NCBI GenBank assembly: GCA_963697965.1
Contig: OY969108.1
Location: forward strand, 186,001-250,000
Direction: 5' to 3'
DNA: 64,000 bases
Source of the DNA: JAPLJC01 sp963697965
GTDB lineage: Bacteria > Desulfobacterota > Desulfobaccia > Desulfobaccales > 0-14-0-80-60-11
Shown: positions 24,676 to 33,376 of the stretch, in pieces
How the letters are laid out: every line of letters begins with the position of its first letter
Numbering within the stretch: position 1 is the stretch's first letter
Translations under genes and position numbers: made by a program
Notes under the pieces: generated by a model
What the model was told of the DNA's origin: nothing
The model's database searches: none
The model's input: only the letters and a program-made list of their open reading frames with translations

Positions 24676-25644
24676 ATGATGTCAACGATTAAGCCCAATC
24701 CATCTATCTGGCAACTGGCCGGCGGTCCGGCCTCCCGGCCCTATGCTGACGTATTTCTGCGGCACGGGGTTGGGCTCATCGGCCCGGGCGATGCCGGGCC
24801 TTGGAAACCCGAGCGCGGTGATGACGAGTTCGAGGGGGGCTTCGTGCGCCGCTTCGCCAGTGAGATGCAAGTGGGCGACGTGGCGCTCTTGCGCACGGGT
24901 ATGGCCACGATAACCGCCGTAGGAATCGTGGCCAGCGACTACATGTACCTGAATCAGTTCGACGACGTGAACGGCTGGGACCTCCAACACGCCAGACGCA
25001 TCCGCTGGTGCAGGTTGCCGCAGGAATACACCTTCGGGACCCCGGTCTTCGGGGCCAACCTGACGCGCTGCTCGCGCACCTGGAGCGGAGAAGTCATTGA
25101 TTACGCAGAGCGATTTCTGAACTCTCCACCGACTTACTGGCAGGAAGCGCCCCTACCCGATCTGCCTGAAGAAGAACCGGAGTTGGATGCAGTTCCTCCT
25201 GCCGTGGCAGACATTGTGGCCCAGGCCCAGGACCTGTTCGGGTTGTATTGGGACCGTCAGAACTTTGGGGACCATCCAACGGAAGACGAGCTGGTAGCCC
25301 ATTTCGTGATTCCGTTCCTACGTGCGCTGGGCTGGCCGCTCGAGCGAATTGCGGTAAAATGGCGGTGGATCGACGTCGCAGTTTTCACGGCGCTGTCTCG
25401 CACGCCGGAGAATTGCCGGTTCGTCATCGAAGCCAAACGACTCGGGGCAGGCGTGGAAAGTGCGTTGGAGCAGGCCAAGGGATACGTGGAATCCTTGGGC
25501 GTGCAGCGCGACATCATCGTCACCGACGGCATCCGATACCGCATGTACTCGTGTGAGAACGGATTCGCGCCGGTCGCTTACGCAAACCTGATTCGGTTGA
25601 AGCGGTCCGCAATCGATCTGTTCGACCGGATGAAAAAGCCATAG
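24676..25644 (+). CDS. PUA/EVE-like domain fused to PD-(D/E)XK nuclease
   Basis: 322 residues. Residues about 8-115 (IWQLAGGPASRPYADVFLRHGV, MQVGDVALLRTG, TAVGIVASDYMYL) have the EVE/PUA-like layout used to read modified bases. Residues about 200-305 resemble the HsdR-type nuclease N terminus: E in PTEDELVAHFVIPFLRALGW, D in WRWIDVAVF (near 232) and EAK in FVIEAKRLG (near 251), forming an E, D, EXK site. A proline/glutamate linker joins them. It probably cleaves DNA according to modification state. It follows the methyltransferase by 6 bp. Confidence 0.72.
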   Translation: MMSTIKPNPSIWQLAGGPASRPYADVFLRHGVGLIGPGDAGPWKPERGDDEFEGGFVRRFASEMQVGDVALLRTGMATITAVGIVASDYMYLNQFDDVNGWDLQHARRIRWCRLPQEYTFGTPVFGANLTRCSRTWSGEVIDYAERFLNSPPTYWQEAPLPDLPEEEPELDAVPPAVADIVAQAQDLFGLYWDRQNFGDHPTEDELVAHFVIPFLRALGWPLERIAVKWRWIDVAVFTALSRTPENCRFVIEAKRLGAGVESALEQAKGYVESLGVQRDIIVTDGIRYRMYSCENGFAPVAYANLIRLKRSAIDLFDRMKKP

Positions 25645-25658
25645 AGGAGAGTCGCCCG

Positions 25659-28421
25659 ATGGAACCTTGGTACAAGGTAGCCACACCGCGCAAGGAAGTC
25701 CGCGAGGGCCGTTCTTTCAACCCGGACGAGTTTGCCATCCACCTGGAGCAGGTCATCGCTAAAACCGCGCCGGAGGACTACCGGGAGCCGAAGCAGTTCT
25801 TCGCACGAACCTGCTTTACCCGGGCGCTACGCAAGTATGCAGGCATGGTGCTTCGTCGGCTCTCGGGCGAGACGGCAAATACCGCTCCCGTCATGACGCT
25901 CATCACTCAGTTCGGCGGCGGCAAGACCCACAAGCTCACGGCGCTCTATCATCTGGTTACAAACGGGGCGAAAGCGGCAGAGTACTCCGGCGTGGCGAAC
26001 TTGATCTCGGAGGCTGGCCTCAAGACCGTGCCCCAGGCCAGGGTCGCCGCTTTTGTAGGGAACGCCTGGGACCCGCAAGAGGGACGGGAGACGCCATGGA
26101 TTGATGTGGCCTGGCAGCTTGCTGGAGAAAACGGCGTCAGGGAGCTGGGGGCGGCGGCAAAGACCACGCCGCCGGGAACGGAGGCGCTGAGCCGCGTCTT
26201 TAAGTTGGCGGGCAGGCCGGTGCTTCTTCTTTTTGACGAGGTGCTGAACTTCATGAACCGCCATCGCGGCATGGCCGATCAGTTTTACGCCTTTATCCAG
26301 AACCTGACCGTGGCTACCACAGGCACCACACAAGGTGCGGCGATCATCAGCCTGCCTCGAAGCCAGGTCGAGATGACCGACTGGGACATGCAGTGGCAGG
26401 AAAAGATCACGAGGGTCGTCCGCCGGGTGGCTAAAGACCTCATCGCCAACGACGAGACTGAAATCAGCGAGGTGGTCCGCCGGCGCTTGTTCGAGGACAT
26501 CGGCAGCGACCGCATTCGCAAGAGCGTATCGAAGAGCTATGCGGACTGGTGTTTCGAGCGGCGGGCGCAACTTCCGCCGGAATGGACGGCGGTGGACAGC
26601 GCCACGACGGAGGCTAAGTCGAGGGAGTATCTGCGCGGACGCTTTGAGGTCTGCTATCCGTTCCATCCGGCTACACTTTCGGTATTCCAACGGAAGTGGC
26701 AGGCGCTTTCGCAGTATCAGCAGACACGCGGGACGCTCGCCATGCTGGCGCAGTGGATTTCCTGGGCTTACCGGACGGGGTTCACCGAGGCTCGCCGCGA
26801 GCCGCTTATCACCCTCGGGTCCGCGCCTCTGGAGGTGCCGGAGTTCCAGAGCGTGGTGCTCGGGCAACTCGGCGAATCTCGCCTCATGGCCGCCATCGAC
26901 TCAGACATCTCCGGAGAGCAGTCCCATGCCCGGGCGCTCGACGCGGACACCAAGGGAGCCTTGTGGAACATCCACCGCCGCGTGGCGACGACGATCCTCT
27001 TCGAGTCTTCAGGTGGACAGATAGACAAGGTGGCGCACCTGCCGGAGCTGCGCTTCGCCCTGGGCGAGCCGGACGTGGATACAACGTCCGTGGACACCGC
27101 CGCGTTTTCGCTGGAGGACAAGTCCTACTTCATCCGCCGCGTGGGTTCGGACGGTTTCAAGATCAGCCATCAGGCGACCATGAAGAAAGTGGTGAGCGAC
27201 CGGCGGGCATCTCTGGACGAGGAGTCCGAGATCAAACCCGCCATGCGGATGCTCATCCAGAAAGAGTTTGACCGGGGGGCGAGTATCCCGGTGGTGCCGT
27301 TTCCGACGGATGGGACCGCCGTGCAGGACACGCCGAAGCTTACGCTCGTTATCGTCGATCCGGAGGACGAGTGGACGGGAGTCGGCTCGCTACGCCAGCA
27401 AATTGCGGAGTGGACCAAGCAGCGGGGTAAATCGCCCAGGCTTTATCCGGGATCGCTCGTATGGTGTCTGAAGAGGCCTGGCCGCGACTTCCGGGAGAAG
27501 GTCGAGCTATGGCTCGCCTGGAAGCGCGTGGTCAAGGAGGTCGTTGAGGGAGGGCTCGGCAAGGACTTCGACCGGGCCGACCGGGCGGAGATCCAGTCGA
27601 AAGTGGCCGACGCTGAAGAGGCCGCCAAAGACGAGGTGTGGGGCGGGTATCGTTTTGTGGTGATCGCCGATAACCAAGAGCCCGATGGATTAAAAACCAT
27701 CGACCTTGGCGCAGGGCATTCGAGCGGCAGTGAGACACTTTGCGGGCGCGTGATCACGGCGATGAAATCGCAGGCCCTGCTGAACGAGTCTGTCGGGGCA
27801 GGCTATATCGAGCGCAACTGGCCCCCTGCGCTTAAGGATTCCGGAGCTTGGCCGTTGGCGAGCCTCCGACAGAGCTTCCTAAATGGCTCGCTGACGCGCC
27901 TCTTAGACCCGGACACAATCTTGCGAGGCAAGATCGTCGAGTTCGTTTTAAGGGGCGACTTCGGGTTGGCTTCCGGACAGAAGCCGGGGGGGGGGTATGA
28001 GCGCGTTTTGTTCAACGAGTTTATTGACCCGGCGGATGTCACCTTTGAATCCGGCGTTTTCCTGCTATTGAAAGCCAAGGCGAAGGCCGTCAAGGCCACA
28101 CCGGAGCCCGTGCCGGGGGTTGTGCCGGAGCCGGGCCTCACACCAGAGCCCGAACCGACTCCTGAACCGGGTACGAAGCGTGAGCAGGAACCTACGCCAG
28201 GCGCTGCCAAAAAGACGTTCCATATTTCCGGAGACGTGCCCCCCGAGATCTGGAACCGACTGGGAACGAAGGTGTTGCCGAAGCTGCGGAGCGGCACCGA
28301 CCTCAAGATCGGGATTGAATTCTCCGTGACTGTTGAGGGGCAGCTGGCGCGGAGCTTCGAGAACGATCTCATGCAAATACTCGAAGATCTCGGCCTGACG
28401 GGGCGCGTACAGATCGATTAG
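25659..28421 (+). CDS. DUF499 AAA+ ATPase
   Basis: 920 residues, ATG 25659 with GAGGAGAG upstream. The N-terminal AAA+ core has Walker A FGGGKTHKLTAL near residue 85 and Walker B PVLLLFDEVLNF near 190, the DUF499 signature. A long middle region follows, then a proline/glutamate-rich linker (about 812-847) and a compact C-terminal domain ending VTVEGQLARSFENDLMQIL. DUF499 proteins are known next to DUF1156 methyltransferases and helicases in prokaryotic defence islands; they probably act as the DNA-sensing or remodelling ATPase. It lies 14 bp after the nuclease gene. Confidence 0.85.
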   Translation: MEPWYKVATPRKEVREGRSFNPDEFAIHLEQVIAKTAPEDYREPKQFFARTCFTRALRKYAGMVLRRLSGETANTAPVMTLITQFGGGKTHKLTALYHLVTNGAKAAEYSGVANLISEAGLKTVPQARVAAFVGNAWDPQEGRETPWIDVAWQLAGENGVRELGAAAKTTPPGTEALSRVFKLAGRPVLLLFDEVLNFMNRHRGMADQFYAFIQNLTVATTGTTQGAAIISLPRSQVEMTDWDMQWQEKITRVVRRVAKDLIANDETEISEVVRRRLFEDIGSDRIRKSVSKSYADWCFERRAQLPPEWTAVDSATTEAKSREYLRGRFEVCYPFHPATLSVFQRKWQALSQYQQTRGTLAMLAQWISWAYRTGFTEARREPLITLGSAPLEVPEFQSVVLGQLGESRLMAAIDSDISGEQSHARALDADTKGALWNIHRRVATTILFESSGGQIDKVAHLPELRFALGEPDVDTTSVDTAAFSLEDKSYFIRRVGSDGFKISHQATMKKVVSDRRASLDEESEIKPAMRMLIQKEFDRGASIPVVPFPTDGTAVQDTPKLTLVIVDPEDEWTGVGSLRQQIAEWTKQRGKSPRLYPGSLVWCLKRPGRDFREKVELWLAWKRVVKEVVEGGLGKDFDRADRAEIQSKVADAEEAAKDEVWGGYRFVVIADNQEPDGLKTIDLGAGHSSGSETLCGRVITAMKSQALLNESVGAGYIERNWPPALKDSGAWPLASLRQSFLNGSLTRLLDPDTILRGKIVEFVLRGDFGLASGQKPGGGYERVLFNEFIDPADVTFESGVFLLLKAKAKAVKATPEPVPGVVPEPGLTPEPEPTPEPGTKREQEPTPGAAKKTFHISGDVPPEIWNRLGTKVLPKLRSGTDLKIGIEFSVTVEGQLARSFENDLMQILEDLGLTGRVQID

Positions 28422-28505
28422 AAGGGCGGGGCTGGACAGGACGGGAGAAGGCTGATGGCAAAAACGAAAGCGAACATGGAGAAGGTGGCCTGATTCGGCC
28501 GTCTT

Positions 28506-29102
28506 TTGGCCGTTCAACCCCGGATTTGCCTTACGCGCTCCTTCGATGAACGACATCACAGCTACCACGGATATGTACTCCGCGTAGATGGAACGTGCGG
28601 GGATGAAACCGGGGAGTTTCTGATCGCCATCGGAAAAAGCGCGCACGAGAAGCACCGGTTTCGTGCCGGCATGGACCTGAGCGGCCTCTCAGTTCCAGTC
28701 GATGATCCACGACTCGAGGTAGCCGGGTTCTATAAGACGAGCCGGATCAAGGTCGACAAGGATGCCGATGCCGGGCTTCCTTCCGCACCACCGTTTCATG
28801 GAGTGCCGCCCGATCTGGATACATATCGCCGCCGAGGCCATCGACGCCTGGACACGAAGACCTGTGAATCCAAGTGCTCAACTTGTATGTTGGGCTGCAG
28901 GATGCCGGTCGAAATCATTGTCGACCACTGGAATCCTTCCAAGAAGAAGTACCGCTTTGAGGCATTCTGCTACGGCCCGAAAAGCTGCCCGCTCTACCGG
29001 GCCGGGGCCACGCGCAAGGTGCCCGGCCGAGGCGGCATGACCTGGGAGGAAGAGGACTGGGTCGACGAAGATGCGACTTCACACCGGGGGCCGGAGAATT
29101 GA
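28506..29102 (+). CDS. Cysteine-rich hypothetical protein at the end of the defence operon
   Basis: 198 residues, TTG start at 28506 (no better start in frame; a stop lies just upstream). The N-terminal half is a beta-rich domain (GYVLRVDGTCGDETGEFLIAI). The C-terminal half has CESKCSTCMLGCRMPVEI, DHW, then FCYGPKSCPLY: at least five Cys in CX3CX2CX3C spacing plus a later CX6C-type pair, which can hold zinc or an iron-sulfur cluster. No family recognised. Same strand and 84 bp after the DUF499 gene, so it is probably part of that transcript. A tiny frame (28455-28493, MAKTKANMEKVA) precedes it and may help re-initiation. Confidence 0.6.
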   Translation: MAVQPRICLTRSFDERHHSYHGYVLRVDGTCGDETGEFLIAIGKSAHEKHRFRAGMDLSGLSVPVDDPRLEVAGFYKTSRIKVDKDADAGLPSAPPFHGVPPDLDTYRRRGHRRLDTKTCESKCSTCMLGCRMPVEIIVDHWNPSKKKYRFEAFCYGPKSCPLYRAGATRKVPGRGGMTWEEEDWVDEDATSHRGPEN

Positions 29103-29473
29103 TATGCTAAGATGCAAACATAGAGAGTGTAAAGAATAATGGTAGAGCCTGCTCGGCCTGCCCCGCATATCTGTGGTGCCGCAAGGCCGAGCACGCTTTG
29201 CCCCGGCCTGCGGCTTGCATTACACGGTACGGTGACGAAAAAAATAATTGCCGTTGATCACCCCAAGGGTGTGGGAACAACGGAAGCCGAAAAAAGACCG
29301 AGAAAGCGGCGGAGCCGTCCAATAAAGGGCACATATATTCTAGATATGGGAGCTTTTTTGGCTCTGTGATAAGTTTCGGACCATAGCAGCTATCGCTGCT
29401 TTTGTGCCTCTTCTTGGGCCTCCCGTACATCCGGCCTCGATTCTTGTAGTCGATGGCACCGTAAGTGGAACCC
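29103..29473. other. Intergenic stretch with partial dispersed repeat
   Basis: No gene recognised. Bases about 29337-29397 (GATATGGGAGCTTTTTT to ATAGCAGCTATC) resemble 33078-33138 downstream of the third copy of the 61-bp intergenic repeat, so the two exported phosphatase genes are bracketed by related sequence. Confidence 0.4.
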
Positions 29474-30496
29474 TCACTCCCAAGTAAAGATCTTCTTGAA
29501 GTCCTTTTTCATGGAGATGACTATCCAGCCGCGCTTTTTCGCCTCGTCCAGCAGCGCCTGGGGAAAGGTGCCCACCTTGGTGTCCGGCAGACCCTCAGCA
29601 GGGCCATAGGCATACTCGCGCTTGGCATCGTCGTGGAGTACCAGCATCATGAGCCGCGCCCTGGGCCCTGCCCCGGTATACTCCAGCATTTCCCGATCGC
29701 CGGACGAGTTGCCGAACGCCGCGTACGGCCGGCGGCCGATCATCAGGTGGATGCCCTCGACCTTGCCGGCAAAGCTGTCGTTCAGCAGCAGCTTGGGCTC
29801 CCTAGTCAGGAACGGCTTGCCGTCCTTGCCGTAGCCGTACTTGGTCCCGCCGGCGGTGCCGACCACCTGCTCGGGCGGGATGCCGTACACGCGCTCGGAG
29901 TACACGCGCACGAAATCCTGGCCGCCGCCGGTGACGATGTAGGTCTTGAAGCCGTTGGCACGCAGGTATTTCCGCACTTCCAGCATCGGCAAGTAGGTGA
30001 GCTCGGTGTAAGGCCGCTGCCACCGCGGATCCCTGGCCGTTTCGAGCCACTTTTTGACTTCGGCTTGGAACTCGTCCACCGACATGCCGGTCAGGGTCGC
30101 GGCCAGAATCTTCTCCAGGTCCTGCATCGAGAGCTTCGCCATCGCCTCGCGGTTGCCCGATAGCACGGTCTTGAACGGCTCGACCTTCGCCAGCTCCGGT
30201 TTCGCCTTGACCACCGCCGGAACCCGATCCAGGCAGAACCTCACCTGCGTGTACATCGGATGCTCGACCCACAGGGTGCCGTCCTGGTCGAAGGTGGCGA
30301 TGCGTTCCTCCGGCGCTACATATGCAGGGTTGGACTTATCCGTAATTTTCTGGACAAAACTCTCGATGGCTTGCTTCGCCGGCCCTTCGTTCCAAGAAGG
30401 CAGCGGGTCGGTCTGGGGGGCGGTTTGGGCCAGAGCGAGTTGTGCGCCCACGAGCAACGCCAGGGCAATCGGCCACAGATTCCTGCCTTTCATCAT
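29474..30496 (-). CDS. Exported HAD-superfamily phosphatase
   Basis: 340 residues from the tandem ATG at 30496/30493 (GGAAGGAGCAGG upstream). The first 24 residues (MMKGRNLWPIALALLVGAQLA) are a signal peptide with an Ala-X-Ala-like site, so the protein is periplasmic. HAD motif I is FDQDGTLW (D70, D72), motif II IVTGGG and motif IV the unusual GNSSGDRE. It belongs with phosphoserine-phosphatase-like HAD proteins; the substrate is unknown. Its start is 74 bp from the stop of the next minus-strand phosphoesterase, so they may form an operon for releasing phosphate outside the cytoplasm. Confidence 0.8.
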   Translation of the reverse strand: MMKGRNLWPIALALLVGAQLALAQTAPQTDPLPSWNEGPAKQAIESFVQKITDKSNPAYVAPEERIATFDQDGTLWVEHPMYTQVRFCLDRVPAVVKAKPELAKVEPFKTVLSGNREAMAKLSMQDLEKILAATLTGMSVDEFQAEVKKWLETARDPRWQRPYTELTYLPMLEVRKYLRANGFKTYIVTGGGQDFVRVYSERVYGIPPEQVVGTAGGTKYGYGKDGKPFLTREPKLLLNDSFAGKVEGIHLMIGRRPYAAFGNSSGDREMLEYTGAGPRARLMMLVLHDDAKREYAYGPAEGLPDTKVGTFPQALLDEAKKRGWIVISMKKDFKKIFTWE

Positions 30497-30570
30497 CCTG
30501 CTCCTTCCTTGTTCTGATTCGATGGCACTTGAGGCACCGCCAGCGTTCCGTATGGGAGGCTCGCCCTTCT

Positions 30571-32712
30571 TCACTGAGGCGGCCACATACTATTGGGGAT
30601 CCTGGAGTTTACAACCGCTGATTCCTTTCCCGAACCATCTTTAACTTTGAAGTAGACGGTTTTGTATCTTGAACTCAGGGTAAAGGATGGGGTCGTCGAA
30701 TAGGGCAGCCAGACAGCTCCGTAGAAGTCGGGGTCTTCACTGGCCATGTAATGAGTGGAAGTGCTGCCCACTATGGTGTTGTTCAGAGTGACAATGGGGC
30801 CCGGGATAGAGACGGCATCGCCATTGATTTTGAAATAACTGACAACCGGAGAAATTTGCGCAATCTTCGCCTGCATTTCAGGACTCAAATGTTTGACAAG
30901 CTCCGCATTATAAACACCGGAAAATTTATCGACATTAGGTCCCTGCCACACCTGATTTCCGAAGATCTCCTGGGTTGCGATCGCATATGAGCGCGAGGTC
31001 CACGCGGGCGACACAGACCCGTCCCCGAGAGGGACCGGATTGACCGCGGGATCAACATCGAGAGCAAAGATGGAAATAGTATTGTCGCGGTTGCGGACGA
31101 TCTCGAAGCGACGGAACTGCTGAGGGAAGTCCCTTAACGATGGGGTCTCGACTTCCCAGAAGCCGTATTCAGGAATGCCATCGGGTGACGGATGTGGAGT
31201 AATGGTGTTGCGGTGCACATGTCCCGAGAGCCACAAGATGAGGTTTTTATAGGTGTGGAGTTTGATGAGCAACTCCCTATCGGAGCAATAGGAAGTCTTT
31301 GCCCAAATTGGCCACAATGGATAAAGTGGATTATTGGGGGGCGGCGGATTCTCCACGGGCGCCATATAGGGCAGCAGCGGGATATGCGCACAGACGACCA
31401 TGAGCTCACCCGCGGCCTCACCCTCATCGAGCTCATTTATGAGCCATTCGTAGCGTTTTTGGTCGAGAGCGCCGGCTGCACCGCCGCCAACCTTGTCGGT
31501 ATCGTCGAGAACGATGAACTTGATGGGAATATCAGCCTTCGGATAGAAGTGATAGCAGGCAAATCCCTCTTGGATCATTTCCGGTGTGAATCCGTGGCCA
31601 ACCGGTGTCGACGTGGTATTTAAGAATTCGCCCATCCAATCACTGATCGAGAGCGAGCGGCGCGCCGGGTCAGCGGCAATCTGCGGGGGGGTTGGGAAGT
31701 GACGCGCCAACCCCACATCTATGATGTCCCCGAACTCTGTCGAACCATCAACGACACCCATATATAAACCGCGGCCGCTCAGGACTGTTGGAAAATCAGG
31801 GGGTAGTGAGGTTACCGGACCGGTGTCGAGGATGCTGGAGCCGACGAGGGTTTCTCGGATGTAATCGTTCACGAGTGCAGAGCCCATCCAGAATTGATCG
31901 TGGTTGCCGACGACCTGATACCAGCTGATCGACTTGCCGAGCCCGGCTGCCTGGTAGGGTCTCTGATAACCAATGGTTTCGGCTCCTTGGTGAGCGCCGG
32001 AGCTGGGGATGATCCAATTGCCGTCGAGGACATCGATAAACCACCGGAGCTCGTTTTGCTGAGTGTTGTTGGCCGCATCGCCGAGAGAGATGCCGAAATC
32101 AAAGGGCGCCTTTTGGTGCAAGGCGTTGATGGTCTGGACCGCGGCATCAAGGACCTGGGTCGTAGAGAGCATAATCGCTGAATACGCCGAAGAATTACCT
32201 GCAGGTCCCTGTGGTGTCATAGGGTCTGGAAAACCGTAACCGAAGTAGATACACTGAGCCGGGCCTTCTTTGTCAGTGATATGCATGTCGCTCATAGAGA
32301 AGAAAGTCAAAAGCGTCGCGGCCAATGGATCACGGACCGATGGATCAGGTGCTGGCGGACCATTAATGCCTCCGATCACCATGGGGGGGCGAACGTAAGG
32401 GTAGTTGGGCCCAGTAGGGAAGCCGGCAGCATCCTTACGCCACACACCGTAGCCGTATGTCGCGTATTGAGAGACCTGGCACGGTAAAAGCGTCACCGGG
32501 GACGGAGGCAGGGCAATGACCGTCTTATCGAATGTCGTGAAGACATCTGCCCTGATCGGGTACGTTGGCACATTGCCCTTCACCGGTCCGATCAGGAGGG
32601 GGCTTCCGCCAGCAAGCGCTTTCTCCAGGACCCCGAGAGTCGAAAACTCCAACCCAAGGGCTGCCGCGGAACCAACGCAGTACTTCAAAAAAACTCTTCT
32701 TGAAAGGCCCAC
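30571..32712 (-). CDS. TAT-exported metallophosphoesterase (TIGR03768-like)
   Basis: 713 residues. The N terminus SRRVFLKYCVGSAAALGLEF is a twin-arginine signal, so the enzyme is folded and metallated before export. Calcineurin-type motifs in order: SMSDMHITD, SLGDAANN, VVGNHDQFW, VVCAHIPLLPY and LSGHVHRNTI. The C-terminal region ending AVVNSRIPN is an Ig-like or beta-sandwich domain. It matches the large TIGR03768 group of uncharacterised secreted phosphoesterases. With the HAD phosphatase downstream it probably mobilises phosphorus from organic esters. Confidence 0.82.
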   Translation of the reverse strand: MGLSRRVFLKYCVGSAAALGLEFSTLGVLEKALAGGSPLLIGPVKGNVPTYPIRADVFTTFDKTVIALPPSPVTLLPCQVSQYATYGYGVWRKDAAGFPTGPNYPYVRPPMVIGGINGPPAPDPSVRDPLAATLLTFFSMSDMHITDKEGPAQCIYFGYGFPDPMTPQGPAGNSSAYSAIMLSTTQVLDAAVQTINALHQKAPFDFGISLGDAANNTQQNELRWFIDVLDGNWIIPSSGAHQGAETIGYQRPYQAAGLGKSISWYQVVGNHDQFWMGSALVNDYIRETLVGSSILDTGPVTSLPPDFPTVLSGRGLYMGVVDGSTEFGDIIDVGLARHFPTPPQIAADPARRSLSISDWMGEFLNTTSTPVGHGFTPEMIQEGFACYHFYPKADIPIKFIVLDDTDKVGGGAAGALDQKRYEWLINELDEGEAAGELMVVCAHIPLLPYMAPVENPPPPNNPLYPLWPIWAKTSYCSDRELLIKLHTYKNLILWLSGHVHRNTITPHPSPDGIPEYGFWEVETPSLRDFPQQFRRFEIVRNRDNTISIFALDVDPAVNPVPLGDGSVSPAWTSRSYAIATQEIFGNQVWQGPNVDKFSGVYNAELVKHLSPEMQAKIAQISPVVSYFKINGDAVSIPGPIVTLNNTIVGSTSTHYMASEDPDFYGAVWLPYSTTPSFTLSSRYKTVYFKVKDGSGKESAVVNSRIPNSMWPPQ

Positions 32713-32728
32713 CGGTCCTCCATATAAA

Positions 32729-32757
32729 CTGAGATTATGCGGCCGCCTTGGCCACCC
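32729..32757 (-). repeat. Dispersed palindromic repeat, copy 2 (half)
   Basis: CTGAGATTATGCGGC, CGCCTTGGCCACC: matches one strand of the full palindrome at 50208-50247 with three differences in 27 positions; the second arm is lost. It lies just before the start of the TAT-exported phosphoesterase. Confidence 0.65.
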
Positions 32758-33029
32758 TGGTCAAAAAAATGCTTTTGGGACCGTTTCCGCTTAATATTCA
32801 GAATGCCCTCCGATTTTTCTAAATGCCATCAGGGTATCTCTGATTTTTGAGGGATAATTCACTGATTTTTGATACAAGTTGAAGTCGCTGATGCAAATAT
32901 TTCATCGAGCTTGCATATATTACTGGGAGCGTGAAATGGATTAACTTTTCACTCTCGCTCTACCCCGTTCCCTCGAGGAGGGCGAATTTAAGGAAGATTA
33001 AAATTAATCAATTTTTCGCTCCTGGTAAT

Positions 33030-33090
33030 ACTTGCCAAGAGCAAAAATTATCGGCGTAGAGGCAGAAGTTCCAGATATGGAATGGATATG
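33030..33090 (+). repeat. 61-bp dispersed intergenic repeat, copy C
   Basis: Starts ACTTGCCAAGA and ends ATGGATATG. It aligns without gaps with copies at 46866 and 51616, best at both ends. The flank after it (GGAAGTTTTTAG) also resembles the flank of the 51616 copy. Confidence 0.5.
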
Positions 33091-33376
33091 GGAAGTTTTT
33101 AGATTTTTGATAGGTCCCGACTTATAGCAGCTATCATCACGTCAGGGATTAAAAAAAGGGGGCGAAGTTTGTCTCCGCCCCATTCCTCTCCAAGAAGTTC
33201 TGGTAAACTTCCTTTCTCTGATCCTCAGAACTGCCAACGCACCTCGGCGTTCACATTGTGGGCGGTTTAGTTACTCCGGCCTAGCCGCCAACCTTATCTG
33301 AGGTCAGGTATTTCGGCTTGTCCGGTCGCGATTCGAGCAAAGCCCGCATCCGTCGCCTCGTTTGCCAGAAGCCGAT

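Larger units (their letters stand above)
3919..29102. mobile_element. Putative integrated element / genomic island (right end uncertain)
   Basis: Left end: tRNA 3' fragments, putative arm sites and a P4-type integrase. Then AlpA-like regulator, primase-polymerase, iterons, broken restriction gene, PIN pair and a large defence-like operon, almost all on the plus strand. After 29102 the strand and gene style change. No matching intact tRNA or att copy was found at the right side, so the right boundary is a guess and the interval may contain several independently acquired pieces. Confidence 0.45.
32713..33376. other. Long intergenic region with two dispersed repeats
   Basis: Holds half a palindromic repeat (32729-32757) and one copy of the 61-bp dispersed repeat (33030-33090). 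A minus-strand frame of about 27 codons ending at 33298 (NRLLANEATDAGFARI) has no recognised relative. Nothing else supports a gene. Confidence 0.45.

Noticed and set aside
15864..28421. DISARM system
   Set aside because: Helicase and methyltransferase are comparable, but the defining DrmA, DrmB and DrmC are absent, and DUF499 with the reader-nuclease is not part of DISARM.
15864..28421. BREX system
   Set aside because: No PglZ, BrxC or BrxL; the methyltransferase is of DUF1156 type, not PglX.
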